This document shows positions 1-10,969 of a stretch of 64,000 bases of DNA, one piece after another. Each line of letters starts with the position of its first letter. The stretch's first letter is position 1. Both the position numbers and the translations under genes were made by a program. The notes below the pieces were generated by a model that worked only from the letters and a program-made list of their open reading frames with translations, was not told the DNA's origin and searched no databases. This DNA is from Isoetes taiwanensis (lineage: Eukaryota; Streptophyta; Lycopodiopsida; Isoetales; Isoetaceae). The stretch covers positions 12,769,819-12,833,818 of the forward strand of contig JAJEKV010000003.1 in assembly GCA_021234155.1 (NCBI GenBank), written 5' to 3'.

Positions 1-785
1 AAGCATTCTGCTCCCATTTTCGTTTAATACGCAATAGTGTTAGCATCTAATGCACATCAAAAAGCATGTTTGTGTGTGTTCTGAGATCAAGAGTCTTGTA
101 TCCACTTCTCCTCATCTCTAAGGACTGGCATATACATCATAACCATCATGCACATCATAACCATGTTTGCAGAAGAAGAAGATACTACATTTTTTGCAAA
201 GATTCAGAACAAGGGTGAAATATTGCCAACTAAGAAGAGTGAAATGCCAGCTATGACAATTTTGACTCATACATCCACATTCATGGTTTGTTGTGTGGTT
301 TGTTGTGTTTATAATTTCTTCACGATGATAGCTAATGCATGTAAAATTCCTTCCCTGTCTCTCAGATACTAAGAGATGATACATCTGCTAAGTTAATGCC
401 CGTCAAAAGCCGTTCAATTGAATAGGTCTTCTGCCTTATGTTTTGTAACTAGAGAACCACATCAAAAGGTTTCCTTGTGATATTGCACTCTTTTCGTAAA
501 TGTCTCTCTCAAACAAAACTTGATGTTTTGATATGCTATATTGGACCTCACCATGCTTGAGAAAGTTGTCAATGCAATGCAGTTTACTAATTTGAATGAT
601 TCAACTATTAAATAAACGGTAGCATCTTCATTGTTCCATATCATTAGATTGCATTCATTAGATTGCCATCATGCAGCTTCTTTTGCAAAATTCTCATTAT
701 AACTAAAAGTCACCTCTCTCCAACTGAAGCCTTATTTATACTAAACTCTCAAATTTGGATAGAGAAATTCATGGTGTGGCTTGTG
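1..785. other. AT-rich spacer, no gene recognised
   Basis: No reading frame here has convincing protein features. The first 45 bases (GCTCCCATTTTCGTTTAATA and onward) resemble the stretch at about 3465-3495 (GCTCCCGTTTAATATGCAAT), so a short dispersed repeat may frame the first 3.5 kb. An exon-like piece follows a possible acceptor (tttgcag) near 170, but I cannot assign it. Confidence 0.5.
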
Positions 786-1247
786 TTAAGATAATATGAT
801 TAAATCAAACCTTTTTTTAAGCATGCAGTACCAAGCAATACTTCTATCCACTAGTAAAATGTTGGACACACAGTTTTTGTTCATAAAGGCATTTAACATT
901 TTTCTTTCAAAGCCTTCATATTCTAGAATTCTAACTTTCAGGGGATTGATTTTGATTCTGTGAGGCCAATAGTCCAAACCCTTTTCCTCCAAAGCAAGCC
1001 TGACCTTTTGACTGTGGAGAGATTGTGGCCTTTTGACAGGAGGGATGCTACAGAAACAATGGTTGATGCTACTATAACTAGTTTTTAGCACACAATACTG
1101 GTAAAACGAGTACTTACATTTAATATACCAACAAAACCAGTTAAAAACCTGATTTAGTTTCAACTCCTCATCAAATTCTTCGTCAGTTGAGTGCTCTTGT
1201 TTCTGGTCTGCAGATGGATCTGCCACATACTCCATGCCTTGCTCCAT
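786..1247 (-). pseudogene. glutathione S-transferase-like N-terminal fragment
   Basis: A 153-codon frame contains the stretch SLHSQKVRLALEEKGLDY followed by HRIKINPL, at about residues 76-103. This resembles the start of the thioredoxin-fold domain of plant TCHQD-class glutathione S-transferases, where S-x-Q-[KR]-VRLALEEKG-x-DY is strongly conserved. The upstream residues (acidic, EHSTDEEFDEEL) and the downstream tail do not look like GST. The helical C-terminal domain that binds the electrophilic substrate is absent; a complete TCHQD protein is about 265 residues. Most likely this is one captured or decayed exon. It could instead be one exon of a split gene whose partners I cannot see. The overlapping frame at 1160-1357 has no recognisable features. 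Confidence 0.35.
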
Positions 1248-1359
1248 AGTTGCCTGGCCGCTTTCAACATTTTAAGAGACATATTTATGTGATCATGAGC
1301 ATACTTTTTAGCATTTGGTGGAGTATTTAACTTGTATTTCTCCACAATCTTTAACAAGA

Positions 1360-2470
1360 ACTGCTTGCTAGGCTCTGTATGTTTTTTCCCTTGCCTTTTG
1401 CACAGTCACGAGATCAAGTCCAGCTCCCTTAATTAACTTTAAGAGCTCCTGTCTGGTAGGATTTGAAGGATATTAAAGCAACTAGGCACTAAATTGCCTG
1501 ACTATTGCAAAAAAATATAATGTTACCAGATCATCTCTGTATGTTCAAACTGTGCCGACTTCCCTTCTTTGCAAATCCATGGCTCCACCGATTCAATCAG
1601 ATCCCGCTTTTATTTGCAACCAAGTCAATTACTAGCTATCAACTGCAAGATTTGTCAAGAGATAATCGCATCAAATAACCAAATCGATGCACTGGTTGAG
1701 GTGCCAGCCTAAAGGCGCTTCCAAATAATATGTCTGGAATCTTATCTCCAAGGGATAACATATTTTTAGATCAATTCAATGTACTCCAGAAGCGTCCTTT
1801 CCTCGTCTAAAACTAGTCTAGCCTATTTTACAAAGTAATGCTCGTACCCAAATAAACCGACCACCGATCCAAATACATTTGCTTCCACTGATCGGGCTTA
1901 CTGGAGCTCCATGTTGCCAAATGATGGGCTCAAAACTCCCGTGCATGCAAACACAAATCAAATTGCGTAAGAAACTCGCCATTCTAAGAAATAAGAAAAT
2001 CAAATTGCTCACATTTAAACCCTCGTAGAAGAAATTGCAGAAGAAATTGCAGCGGACGGGAAACAAGGGTTTGAATATGGCAAAGAATCAAATTGCTGAA
2101 GAAATCCATTTGCAGCAGACGGTCAGTCCATTGGTCATGACTCTTTTCGTTGCCATCATTAGCCTTCCACGATCATGCCTCACGAAATGAGGAGGCACAA
2201 ATCGAAATGGCCGTGGTGATTCCCGCCTCACTAAATGATGCTTGAGAAACCTTAAAACAAAGGTCGAACCTAACCCTAGCCGCATCAGCAACCATGAAGT
2301 ATGAAAAATGGCAAAGGATATTTGAAGACGAAGACGATGCAGCCACCATCAGTTAAATTGTAGCCCAAACCAATGCCTATGCCATCGCCAGATCGAAATG
2401 GCAAATGAGGCCTCTAGAGAAAGATCGCCGAGAGCAAAATCCACAAAAAAACACGCCCACTGTCTCCTCG
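1360..2470. other. spacer, nothing recognised
   Basis: Several short frames on both strands lack domain-like composition. The octamer-like direct repeat agaaattgc occurs twice near 2030-2055. I see no RNA gene or element boundary. Confidence 0.5.
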
Positions 2471-2475
2471 AAAAC

Positions 2476-2930
2476 AAAAAGCGTTCGAATACAAAGTGTA
2501 TTCCGAATATATTTCCTATATTTTTAGAACCACAATCTAGTATCCCCCTTGTAATTCAAATTGTTCTCAGATCCCCAAAAAGAAAATGTAGAAAATGTAT
2601 TCTGGAATACATTTTTGTATTCCGGAATACAAAGTGGTTTGCACTTTCTCTTGGTCCAGTATCCCTTTATCCAATATTCCCACAAAATAATATTCACCCC
2701 CACATCGTTGTGTAGTATCGCGACACAACAAAATTTGCAAGGTCATTTAAAATCAAGGAAAATGTCTTTTTTATGATAAATTGAAGATGCCAAAAGACCT
2801 AGTTGATGTTTCTTTGTTTTTCCTTTGGCTATTTCAGAATTGGATATGTATTCTAGAATACAAAAATGGCTTGGTATTTTTTTTTTCGTTTCACTATTCC
2901 AGAATAGCAAGTGTATTCCGGAATACAATA
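2476..2930. repeat. cluster of TGTATTCCGGAATACA palindromes
   Basis: Variants of the perfect palindrome TGTATTCCGGAATACA recur near 2490 (half site), 2598-2612 (TGTATTCTGGAATACA), 2617-2632 (TGTATTCCGGAATACA), 2847-2862 (TGTATTCTAGAATACA) and 2901-2916 (GTGTATTCCGGAATACAA). The spacing is irregular, so this is not a simple tandem satellite. A decayed element built from palindromic units is possible. Confidence 0.55.
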
Positions 2931-2940
2931 AGGGTTTCAC

Positions 2941-3518
2941 GTGTTCGAATATAGTATCCCTTTTTGCTACTATCTCTGCTCTTTAAACAAGAGAATTTGA
3001 TTATTTCTAAGACACATGGAAAACCAGATATTCATTGGCCCTTCTGGATCAAAGAGCTCTAATCGTTTTTTTTTTTGTGCTCGATCCTTCTCTCATCACT
3101 CCTCACACTTTTGCACAAAACTGAGTATTTTAAAAATACTGTAAATTTTGTATTTGCATATCAAGATTTTATCTTCAATTTGTAAATATACCACAATTTC
3201 AATTACTATTTCACTCCTATTTTAGGTTAGAAGTTACGTTGTCTGAAAACAGGAGCTCTCTCAAAAAACATACTTGAGAAAAATTCTAATTGGTTGAAAA
3301 AGTGTCACTTTGACATAGGCAATTCTCTATTCACACAAAAAAAGGGCTATTTTGGGGGGATCAAAATACAATTTTTTGTGGATTTTTTTTTTAACCTCAA
3401 TTTAGCCCCCTTTTTTGGGAAAAAAGGAATCTTTGAGGAATATTCCTTTTGCTCCCGTTTACATGATTTGCTCCCGTTTAATATGCAATCTTGTTAATTG
3501 TCAAAAAGGAGAATGGGG
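2941..3518. other. AT-rich spacer upstream of LINE-A
   Basis: This stretch has long A and T runs and no gene. It includes two copies of TTTGCTCCCGTTTA near 3448-3480 that resemble the first bases of the window. It ends where LINE-A appears to begin, at the candidate target copy ATGGGG (3513-3518). Confidence 0.45.
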
Positions 3519-3610
3519 CAAGCTATGGACTAAGGGGTATAACCCCCGCCATAGGCCAGGATAGCGCGGGCTCGACCCCCAATTGGTTCCCAGATCACCA
3601 AAATGACAGA

Positions 3611-3662
3611 AATGTTTAAATGTTTAAATGCTTAAATGCTTAAATGCTTAAAGGCTTGAATG
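3611..3662 (+). repeat. tandem (TTTAAATG/CTTAAATG) octamers in the LINE-A leader
   Basis: About six consecutive 8-bp units, first tttaaatg and then cttaaatg, lie 90 bases inside the proposed 5' end of LINE-A. Confidence 0.75.
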
Positions 3663-3971
3663 CATAACTAATACAGTAGGCAACTACCGAATCAATAAAT
3701 TGGCTCAGAGAGGGTCACCCCCGGCCAATCAACGAAGGTGGAATATGACAGGATCTGCAGTGGAAGATCGAATAATAAAAGATGACGGGCGGAATAATCA
3801 ATGATTATAGGCAATTCAAAATTCAAAACTAAAAACGATGATTTCAAATAGAAGACCGTTTATATGGATATAATATATACCCTTAGGGAAGTACCACGGA
3901 TACCTTACCAGAGGAACTCTACCGTGATAGTCCAGTCGAGAGCCACCGCAGAGTTTTTGTAATCAGGAACT

Positions 3972-4553
3972 ATGGCCGATAACACCAGTAGCAGCCAGCA
4001 GAAGAGGGCGGATGCAGCGAAAGCGCCAGTGAGCCAACATGACCTTAGGGATTTCCTAGCACAGATGACCAAGCAGCTAGAGTCGAGAATCCCGAGCATG
4101 GATGCACTCTATACATTGGCGGAAACGTGTAATCGCAACAAAATAGCCATCTCCAGTATGGACGTGAGGATAGGAGGGGTCGAGAGGACAAATGAGGAGA
4201 TGCGGCGCAGAATGGACGAGATTGAAGAGGAGAAAGCTAAAATTCTACAGAGGTTGGTTGAATTAGAGAAATCAAATGTTGAGTTAGATGCATGGGAGTC
4301 ATTTGATAGGATAAAACCATATATCATGGAATTTAAGGAGCAGAATAGAATTAAGCATGACATTAGGCTAATAGGAGTGGCGGAGAAACCTAATGAGGAC
4401 ATATATCGAGTGACTGCAGAGGTGATAGAGACAGTGTTCAAGGAACACCGGAGCGTCATTGTCAAAGCACTACGGTCGGGCCAATGGAGAGGGCGGTCGA
4501 GACACATAAACCTGACATTGAGGGACTTGGCAGCCAAAGAAAGAATACTGTGA
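3972..4553 (+). CDS. LINE-A ORF1, coiled-coil RNA-binding-like protein
   Basis: An intact 193-codon frame starts with MADNTSSSQQ. Residues about 55-115 form a charged heptad-like coiled coil (EEMRRRMDEIEEEKAKILQ). A basic C-terminal half (residues 120-193) ends in LRDLAAKERIL. This resembles ORF1 proteins of non-LTR retrotransposons, which trimerise through a coiled coil and bind element RNA. No zinc knuckle is visible. The ATG is the first after the leader repeats. Overlapping frames at 4484-4879 and 4554-4853 continue glutamine-, glycine- and lysine-rich sequence, so the original ORF1 may have been longer and then broken by a frameshift near 4550. Confidence 0.6.
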   Translation: MADNTSSSQQKRADAAKAPVSQHDLRDFLAQMTKQLESRIPSMDALYTLAETCNRNKIAISSMDVRIGGVERTNEEMRRRMDEIEEEKAKILQRLVELEKSNVELDAWESFDRIKPYIMEFKEQNRIKHDIRLIGVAEKPNEDIYRVTAEVIETVFKEHRSVIVKALRSGQWRGRSRHINLTLRDLAAKERIL

Positions 4554-5054
4554 ATGGGATCCAGACTGAGGAATGGGATCAAGGTACAGGAGGCCCTAAC
4601 AGTCATGCAGCGCCAGGGGATGCACAGGGAGTTAGCCAAAGCCAGGGAGCTGAATCAAACAGGGATACATGCGGGTGTCAAGAATGGCAAAGTCTACCTT
4701 CACAAGAGGGTAAGGGAACAAGCTACCCTGACGCAGGAACAGAATGTGGGGGCACAGGGACAAGCAAAAATAACAGAATTGGAGAAGGAAAACATAAACC
4801 CCCTGATGTCTATACAGCAGGGGCAGGAGAGGAGAGCTCTAGGGGGGCACTAAAGGCGATAACATTAGAAGGGAACTAGCACAGAGGAGCAGAAAGAAGG
4901 GGAAGCGGGGGCGACGAAGACCGAACACCGCAAGTGGGGATCATGGGCCCAACCCCGACAATGAAGACCAGAGGAAGGCCGAGGAGAACAGGCAACGTGA
5001 CAGAATACACAGAGACCCCGAAGGAGCAGCCTCGAGGGAAGAGACGCTGACATA

Positions 5055-5623
5055 TGGTACTGGAACTGTACCAGATACCCGTGGGATGATGGAGAGAGAC
5101 TCGAAGGTGCCCACAGCTGCGACATAATATGTCTAATAGAGACGTGGGAGCATTTCCAGAGGAAGAGGGGTATCAGCTATTCACGTGCTGGAAAGATAAG
5201 GATTTCAAGATAGGGAGGGGAAGTGCAGGCCTGGCCTGTTATGTAAAGAATAGTATAGCCAACAGCGCATGTATTTTACATTCAGATATCAATAAAAGAT
5301 ACATGGTGTTGAATATTCAATTGCAAAACAAACAAGAACTATTTTTTATCATAGCATACTACCCGCCAAACAGTGACAAGCTAGAGCTGTTAGACCTAGG
5401 GGAGAGCATGATGAAATGGAAAGAACAGGGGCCAATGATACTAGTAGGGGATTTAAATGCCAGGACTGGACAGGAACAAGCAGAAAGCACAAACATGGAT
5501 GGAACATATGGTCAGATAATATACACAGCAAGAACACAGGAGTGGAAGAGAGATACAGAGGACAAGGCAGAGGTCAATGCTAGAGGCGAATTATTGCTCG
5601 AAGTTGCACAGCGACAGGGGTAA
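5055..5623 (+). pseudogene. LINE-A endonuclease domain (APE type), frameshifted
   Basis: This is the N-terminal endonuclease of ORF2, which nicks target DNA to prime reverse transcription. The first strand reads WNCTRYPW near 5060 and CDIICLIETWEHF near 5120-5160; the glutamate of IETW is the metal-binding position. A frameshift near 5165 moves the domain into the 5129-5623 frame, which carries GLACYVKNS, IIAYYPPNSDK and the hallmark LVGDLNARTG near residues 107-116. The same blocks occur in LINE-D (WNCRGFPW, LMETWEH, LLGDFNARTG). The C-terminal SDH motif expected for the family falls in the poorly preserved stretch after 5623. Confidence 0.7.
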
Positions 5624-6289
5624 TCATAGCCAATGGAGTGTAAAAATGGGGAGGATCAGGGAGCTTCACGAGCCAAAATGCATATGGGAAGAGTATAGTC
5701 GACTATGTAATTATGAATGGTCAAGCAGTGGAAGTAGTCACAGGGTTTACGATACATGAATGGCCGACTAGGAAAAGGGAAAGTCATAGACCTATACAGT
5801 TGACACTCAAAGGTGGTGGGACGACACAGGTCGACAGCACAAGGGAAAATCAGAAAGAGAAAACGAAGATAAGAATCCAATTTTAGGAAAAACACGCGGA
5901 GACATTCATACAAGCGATCAGGGAAGAAATGGGAAATTGAGAGTGGGAAAAACATAAGGCAGATGACAATGGCAACGCCCTCAATGACATCATGGTGAGA
6001 ATAGCAACAGAGGTATTCAGAAAAAAGAAAAGACCCAGGAAGAACAATGCTTTCAAGGCATCAGTATGGTATGATGAGGAATGCAGGGAACAAAAAAGAA
6101 GAGCCAAAGAGCACATAGGGAAGGAGACGTACCAGACAGAAAAAGCAGCATACTTAAGACTACTGAAGTTAAAACGGAACAGGAACTTGTTGCAGCATCA
6201 ATGGGGTCTCACAAAACTGCTGAAAAGACAACCCCGAAGATTCTGGAGGGGATTCAAAAGGAAGGGAGGGGGGAATATAAAAACAGAGA

Positions 6290-7402
6290 ATGAGCAGGAC
6301 AATATTGGAGCAGCCGGATGGGAGAAATACCTGGAGAAATTGTAAGACATGGGCATCTCCAATACCAGTACCAACATTGCAGGATTCGGATAAACCATGT
6401 TTCAATATACAAGAAGTAATGGTAGCCTTAAACAAGATGGCGAACCACAAAGCCCCGGATCTCTATGGACTAACAGTGGAATTACTAAAATGTGCTGAAA
6501 CAGAAATAGGGAGACAGGTCACTGACATCTTCAACGGTATAATACATACAGGGCTTCCAGACAGGTGGACATACAACAGGGTCATACCTCTACACAAGGC
6601 AGGAAACATGCAAGATCCAGGAAACTATAGGACAATAATGGTGAGTTCCATCTTCGCAAAATGGTTCGGAAAAGCACTGGACAACAAATTGAAGAAGTGG
6701 GCAAAAGCGGAAAACCTGAGGGCACAAGGACAAGCAGGTTTCAGGCCGGAACACTCAACCACAGACCATCTAGTGACCCTCCGAATATTAATAGAGCAAA
6801 ACAAAGCACAGGGAAGAAAGATAATTTGCTGTTTTGTAGATTTCAGGAAAGCATTCGACATAGTCCCAAGGGAGAAGCTGTTACAAAGGTTGATAGACAT
6901 GCAAGCTCCAAGGAACATGGTAGGGTCGATTGCAAGACTATATCATAGGGTATATGCAAAGATGGAGCAAGAAGGGCAACCAATAGACTGTGATACATGC
7001 GTCAAACAGGGATGCCCTCTATTCCCAACTCTATTTGGGATATACATAGATGCACTACAGGGTTACATAGCAGAGCAGCAAGGGGATGAATACGCCCCTA
7101 CATTAGGAGATACCAAAGTACCGATCATGCTGTACGCTGATGATTTAAGCATGATGGCCACAAAAAATAAGAGGATGCACAGACTACTAAAAATACTGGA
7201 AAGTTTCTGTGAAAAAACAGGACTAACAGTAAATCTAGCAAAAACCAAGATAGTCATCTTCGGCCATAAGAATAGGCATAGACTCTTCAGATACAGGGAG
7301 ACAGAATTAGAAGAAGCAACGGAATATAGGTATCTGGGGTACGATGCACACGGCACGGGAAGTGGGCTAAGGGTGCAGACACGAGGTTCCAATCAGCCAT
7401 AG
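6290..7402 (+). pseudogene. LINE-A reverse transcriptase domain
   Basis: A 370-codon open frame holds nearly the whole polymerase. NHKAPDLYGLTVELLK (about residue 52) is the KAPG-D block, and VIPLHKAGNMQDPGNYR is the finger block. The remaining blocks are QAGFRPEHSTTDHL, CCFVDFRKAFD with the first catalytic aspartate (motif A), KQGCPLFPTLFGIYID (motif B), and MLYADDLSMMA, the intact YADD of motif C. TVNLAKTKIVIFG and EYRYLGYDA follow as motifs D and E. It makes cDNA by target-primed reverse transcription. The frame opens downstream of a shift and closes early (7402), so it is one segment of a broken ORF2. Confidence 0.85.
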
Positions 7403-7416
7403 GGAGCTAGTTCAAT

Positions 7417-8308
7417 ATGAAAAATTTCTGCAACAAGAGTAGAATAATTGACTGGGACATCAAATGCTACTTATTCAGTGCAGTAGTAGCCACGACACAA
7501 TTATATGGGGCGGAAGCTTGGGGGCCCGGCTTAACAGACAAAAAATGGGAAAAACAGGAAGGAATCCTCAGGCAATGGCACAAACAGGAATTTAAGGTAC
7601 GGACAAATACGCCACTGACAATCATGATACTCGAAACCGGGCAGAAACCAATGGAGGTGAGAGCATGGGAGAGGACCATCAGGTACCTAATTAAGGACAA
7701 TGCAGGAGATATTGAGGGGAAGTTGTCTAGTATTGCAATCATTGAATCGGCAAAATCACACATCCTAATAGGCAGTGGATGGTTTAAGGAAGTGGCAACA
7801 TGGACCAGAGAGATGGGATTGAATCTGAGTGACTTAATAAATGAAGGGCAGTGGAATGAGGAATGGGCAGACAAAGCTACAAAAGCATGGCTGCGAAAAC
7901 ACACAGGACCCAAGACACTCTGGCATGACAGTTTTCAACCCAGAACAGCAGGTAGGACACCAGATATATCGGGATGACATACTGGGGAAAGCCAGAAGGG
8001 ACATCCTGGCTAGATTCAGGATGGGGAGTCATGATTTAAGAATCGAAAAGGACAGGTGGAGGGGAATAGACAAGGAGAACCGAATATGCAGAATCTGCGA
8101 CACTGGGAGAGTGGAGGATGAGAACCACACGATTAACGAGTGCCGGATATACGGGGACATCAGAGACAGGTACAGAAATATAAGATGGGGGCAACCAGTA
8201 CATATTTTGATGACAAGGACAGAATCATTGAGAGATTTGGCAGACGCGATCCAGGGAATGATGATCAGACATCGAGAAGTACACATGGAAAGAGGGTTTA
8301 TAATATGA
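7417..8308 (+). pseudogene. LINE-A ORF2 thumb and C-terminal Cys/His knuckle
   Basis: The 7417-7977 frame continues the post-catalytic region: IIDWDIKCYLFSAVV then LYGAEAWGP, a block also found in LINE-J as WHMRKMLF and LYGCEVWAP. A shift near 7950 leads into the 7841-8308 frame, which carries the nucleic-acid-binding knuckle ICRICDTG...NHTINEC followed by IRDRY. This CxxC-x(10-13)-H-x(4)-C pattern also appears in LINE-D (CGVATG...ECHALQIC) and LINE-H (CALCDL...VHVWNRC). The frame ends in a stop at 8308, followed by a 230-base 3' region. Confidence 0.75.
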
Positions 8309-8535
8309 ACCGCATAAGAGGCGGCTCATAAACCCCACACAAATTGTTCAGTTAAAAGCTGATTGATAACAACGCATTACCGCACGGCCACGAAGCCGAT
8401 GTAAAGCGAGATGCTAGTAATAATAGAAAAAAGTCAGCCTTCCGAAAAGGCTACATCAAAACAGCGTGATGTGCTAGTAGCGCCCTTTCAGGGAACTCGC
8501 CCATGCTACACAAGTCCAAGGGCCTGAGGGCACAA

Positions 8536-8581
8536 GGGACGTTAATTTCTATTCTATTCTATTCTATTCTATTCTATTCAT
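8536..8581 (+). repeat. LINE-A 3' terminus: GGGACGTTAA plus TTCTA repeat tail
   Basis: GGGACGTTAATTTCTATTC is followed by five to six TTCTA units. LINE-D has GGACGCTAAAAATCTATTC at its end, and LINE-E and LINE-H have the same GGACGTTAA or GACGTTAA on the minus strand. The motif is therefore the likely recognition site for this family's reverse transcriptase. Confidence 0.75.
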
Positions 8582-9025
8582 ATGGGGGGTTATGTAGGGC
8601 AGCGAGAGCCCTTAAAAATTTACAATACATTTACAAAATTAGCACCATTAAGTACACTCTCTCAAACCTTATAATATTTTGCAAACCTCAATATACAATA
8701 TACAACAACTTGTCCAGGCATACCCAACAAACGAGGATCGTTATGTACGGTCCAGATCAAGGAATAAAGGGCAAATATGCCCATCCGACAGCTCTCGATG
8801 CCTGGAATAATCCCTCGTGTGAATATGCTATAGAATCGGAAGAATACTTGAGACTCACTGCTATAGAACCGGAAGAATGCCCATCACTTACAAAATTGCA
8901 GATATGATCGGAGGACGAAAAAGGAGAATTTCTAATGTCCTTGCACAGGATGTGAAAATAAAGAATCTAATAGCTAAAATTCATCCATATCAATTTTTAG
9001 CTGAGTTGTTGTACATGTGGACATG

Positions 9026-10164
9026 CTAGAATTGCCAGGATTGACAAAGAAGTAGTAGACATTCAAATATTTTATTTAGTTGATCAATTAAAATCGGCAT
9101 GAAATGCATGAAGGCAAAGTCTCGCAACACATGGAACGACTGATTAGGTGGGACCAACTCAGCATAGTGTGCTCGAATATAGTCGAACACAGGACAGTTC
9201 TGAAGATAGAAGACAACTTCAAACATTACTCATTTTGGTTTAGCCTTTTGCATCTATTTACCTGGCTCGATAATGCATTGTAGGTATTTTTGGATGGGCT
9301 ACCTTCAAGTTTGTCTATCGGACCTACTATAAAAAGCAGTCTTTTCACCTCCGTTGCGTTCTCTATTTTGGCCTCATTTGACGTGGATGTCCTTATATGA
9401 TTATAAGCTAATGATACACTATCCACAAAATATAAACTTTTTTTATTTTTCTTAGGAAGCTTTGGGTATGCACTGCACCTCATGGCTTCAACAATTGGTG
9501 GGCACAAGCTTTTGAACTGAATGCTTTGTGTCTAGAGGCTCACCTTCAACTCTTCTAATGGGATCTGCAGATGTAATAATACCACATGCATATAGTTATC
9601 ATATAGTGCAATTCATGATGCAAATAAGGAAATTGCTGGGCTCCACAATGTGCTGCGACATAGATTCATCGATGAGCTTAGTTTTAGATTGCATGAATTT
9701 AATTTGATTTTCAATGTAGAATTTGATATCCAAAAAGCTTGTTTACAAAGATTATATTGCATTTTTTTCCTTAATGATGAATATACAATGCTGTAATTTT
9801 AAAAGTTGATTCTTCATTAGTATTTTTCAAGGGTTTTGAGTGGTGAACTCTCCCTTCGCATAATGAATAGCGTTTTCTTTTGTACAAATATGATATACAT
9901 ATTTCATTTGCAGAAGAATCTTTGATGCACCATGGTCTAAGTAATCATTTTCTTTGATGCACCATGGTCTAAGTAATCATTTCGGTTAGGGTTTCTAGTA
10001 TTTCTATACGCCGGATATTGAAGCTAATGGCCAAGATTGTGTATTTTTGGGTATGTGCTATATTATGCCCTCTGTCAATGGCCGAGATTTGCCTTTTGTG
10101 AGAGTATAAGAGATTTATAATTTGACTCCTAGTTCGAGATTAAAGAATCTATTTTGCAGCTTAT

Positions 10165-10170
<6 letters not shown>
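9026..10170 (-). mobile_element. LINE-J1: 3' LINE fragment, first piece
   Basis: This is a decayed 3' part of a LINE of the LINE-A type, read on the minus strand. The 9026-9226 frame carries QNCPVFDYIRAHYAELVPP, the end of the Cys/His knuckle region (compare ICPAFAHIRERY in LINE-D). Bases 9354-9565 match 45677-45888 and bases 9566-10160 match 52768-53333, at roughly 90 percent identity by eye. The copy is interrupted after 10170 by LINE-B and resumes at 19252. A local duplication of tttgatgcaccatggtctaa (9932 and 9954) is unique to this copy. Confidence 0.75.
10160..10170. repeat. LINE-B target-site duplication, left copy
   Basis: CTTATTGATTT here and CTTTTTGATTT at 19241-19251 differ at one of 11 bases. 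The uninterrupted sister copy near 53334-53346 has CTTTTTGATTT directly followed by ATAACC, so it shows the empty site. Confidence 0.85.

Positions 10171-10195
<25 letters not shown>
10171..10195 (-). repeat. LINE-B poly(A) tail
   Basis: This uninterrupted T-run on the plus strand is the poly(A) tail of the minus-strand element; with the Ts of the target copy the run starts at 10168. It lies directly inside the left target duplication. Confidence 0.9.
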
Positions 10196-10420
10196 GAAGG
10201 TAGGAGTATATTATTATTGTAGATAAAAAAATTAACAAAGAGCCCCTTCAAGGGGCATGCCCATAGAGCTAGGTGTGAATGTACTACCGGAATACCTGCT
10301 CTTCTTCCCTGCGTGTGAGTACTATAGGAAAATATCACCGTCTTCTTCGCAGAGGCAGGTACTATAGGGTGGGCAATTCCGGTTTCCACTCACCAAAGGT
10401 TTTCAGGGCATATTAGGTAT

Positions 10421-10945
10421 TTAGTTACCAAGTGTGTGGATCCCACTATCATTCGTGGGGGCAGAGTCTTCTCCATCCATCCATTGGCATCTGAAGTAGC
10501 TGTAGAATCCTTCAGCTTTGCCAACTCTATCTAACTTTTTATTGTACGCCACACCCATCTTTCTATGGTGGGACAAGGCCATTAGAGCCACTTCCATGTT
10601 AAAGAGATTCTTGAGTTTTGCCACTGAAGTAACCTGTCCCCCTAATGCCACATTGCATCTGTGCCTCCACACCACCCAAAGTGCCACATTGGTCAAGGAG
10701 GCAGTAATTATACACTTATCAGTTCTTACGAGCAGCTCAGGCCATGCCAGATGGCCCAGCTCTATCCCTAAGATCGGGGTAACCCAGCACCAGAACTCGA
10801 AAATCTTAGGACAGAAAAGGAGATGTATGATCGATTCACATGCTTGGCAACCCAATGGGCACATATCATCAGCCACAATCCCTTTTCGGAGTAAAACCTG
10901 TTTTGTATTGAGACCTCCTTGAAGCGCAATCCACCTAAGGAACTG
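10421..10945 (-). pseudogene. LINE-B ORF2 C-terminal zinc-binding region
   Basis: The frame 10876-10421 reads CPLGCQACESIIHLLFCP near its start. This is the CxxxCxxC...H...C pattern of the zinc-binding domain found after the polymerase in plant L1 LINEs. The motif ALWVVWRHRCNVALGG follows (usually ALW-x-IWKxRN). The residues just upstream (QFLRWIALQGGLNTKQVL) continue the same domain across a frame change. The domain is thought to bind element RNA or target DNA. The tail after it, rich in basic and aromatic residues, ends in IHTLGN. Confidence 0.7.
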
Positions 10946-10969
10946 AAGTTTCTTTGAGCAGATAGATTT

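Larger units (their letters stand above)
3519..8581 (+). mobile_element. LINE-A: non-L1 APE-type LINE, nearly full length
   Basis: This non-LTR retrotransposon carries, in order, a 5' leader with short tandem repeats, a coiled-coil ORF1, an apurinic-type endonuclease, a reverse transcriptase and a C-terminal Cys/His knuckle. It ends in a TTCTA microsatellite tail rather than poly(A), so it is not L1-type. The hexamer ATGGGG occurs at 3513-3518 and again at 8582-8587, directly outside the proposed ends. I propose it as a short target duplication, but six bases in a G-rich context could match by chance. Several frameshifts split ORF2, so this copy is inactive. LINE-D, LINE-E, LINE-H and the two LINE-J copies in this window share its domain layout or its 3' end. 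Confidence 0.75.
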
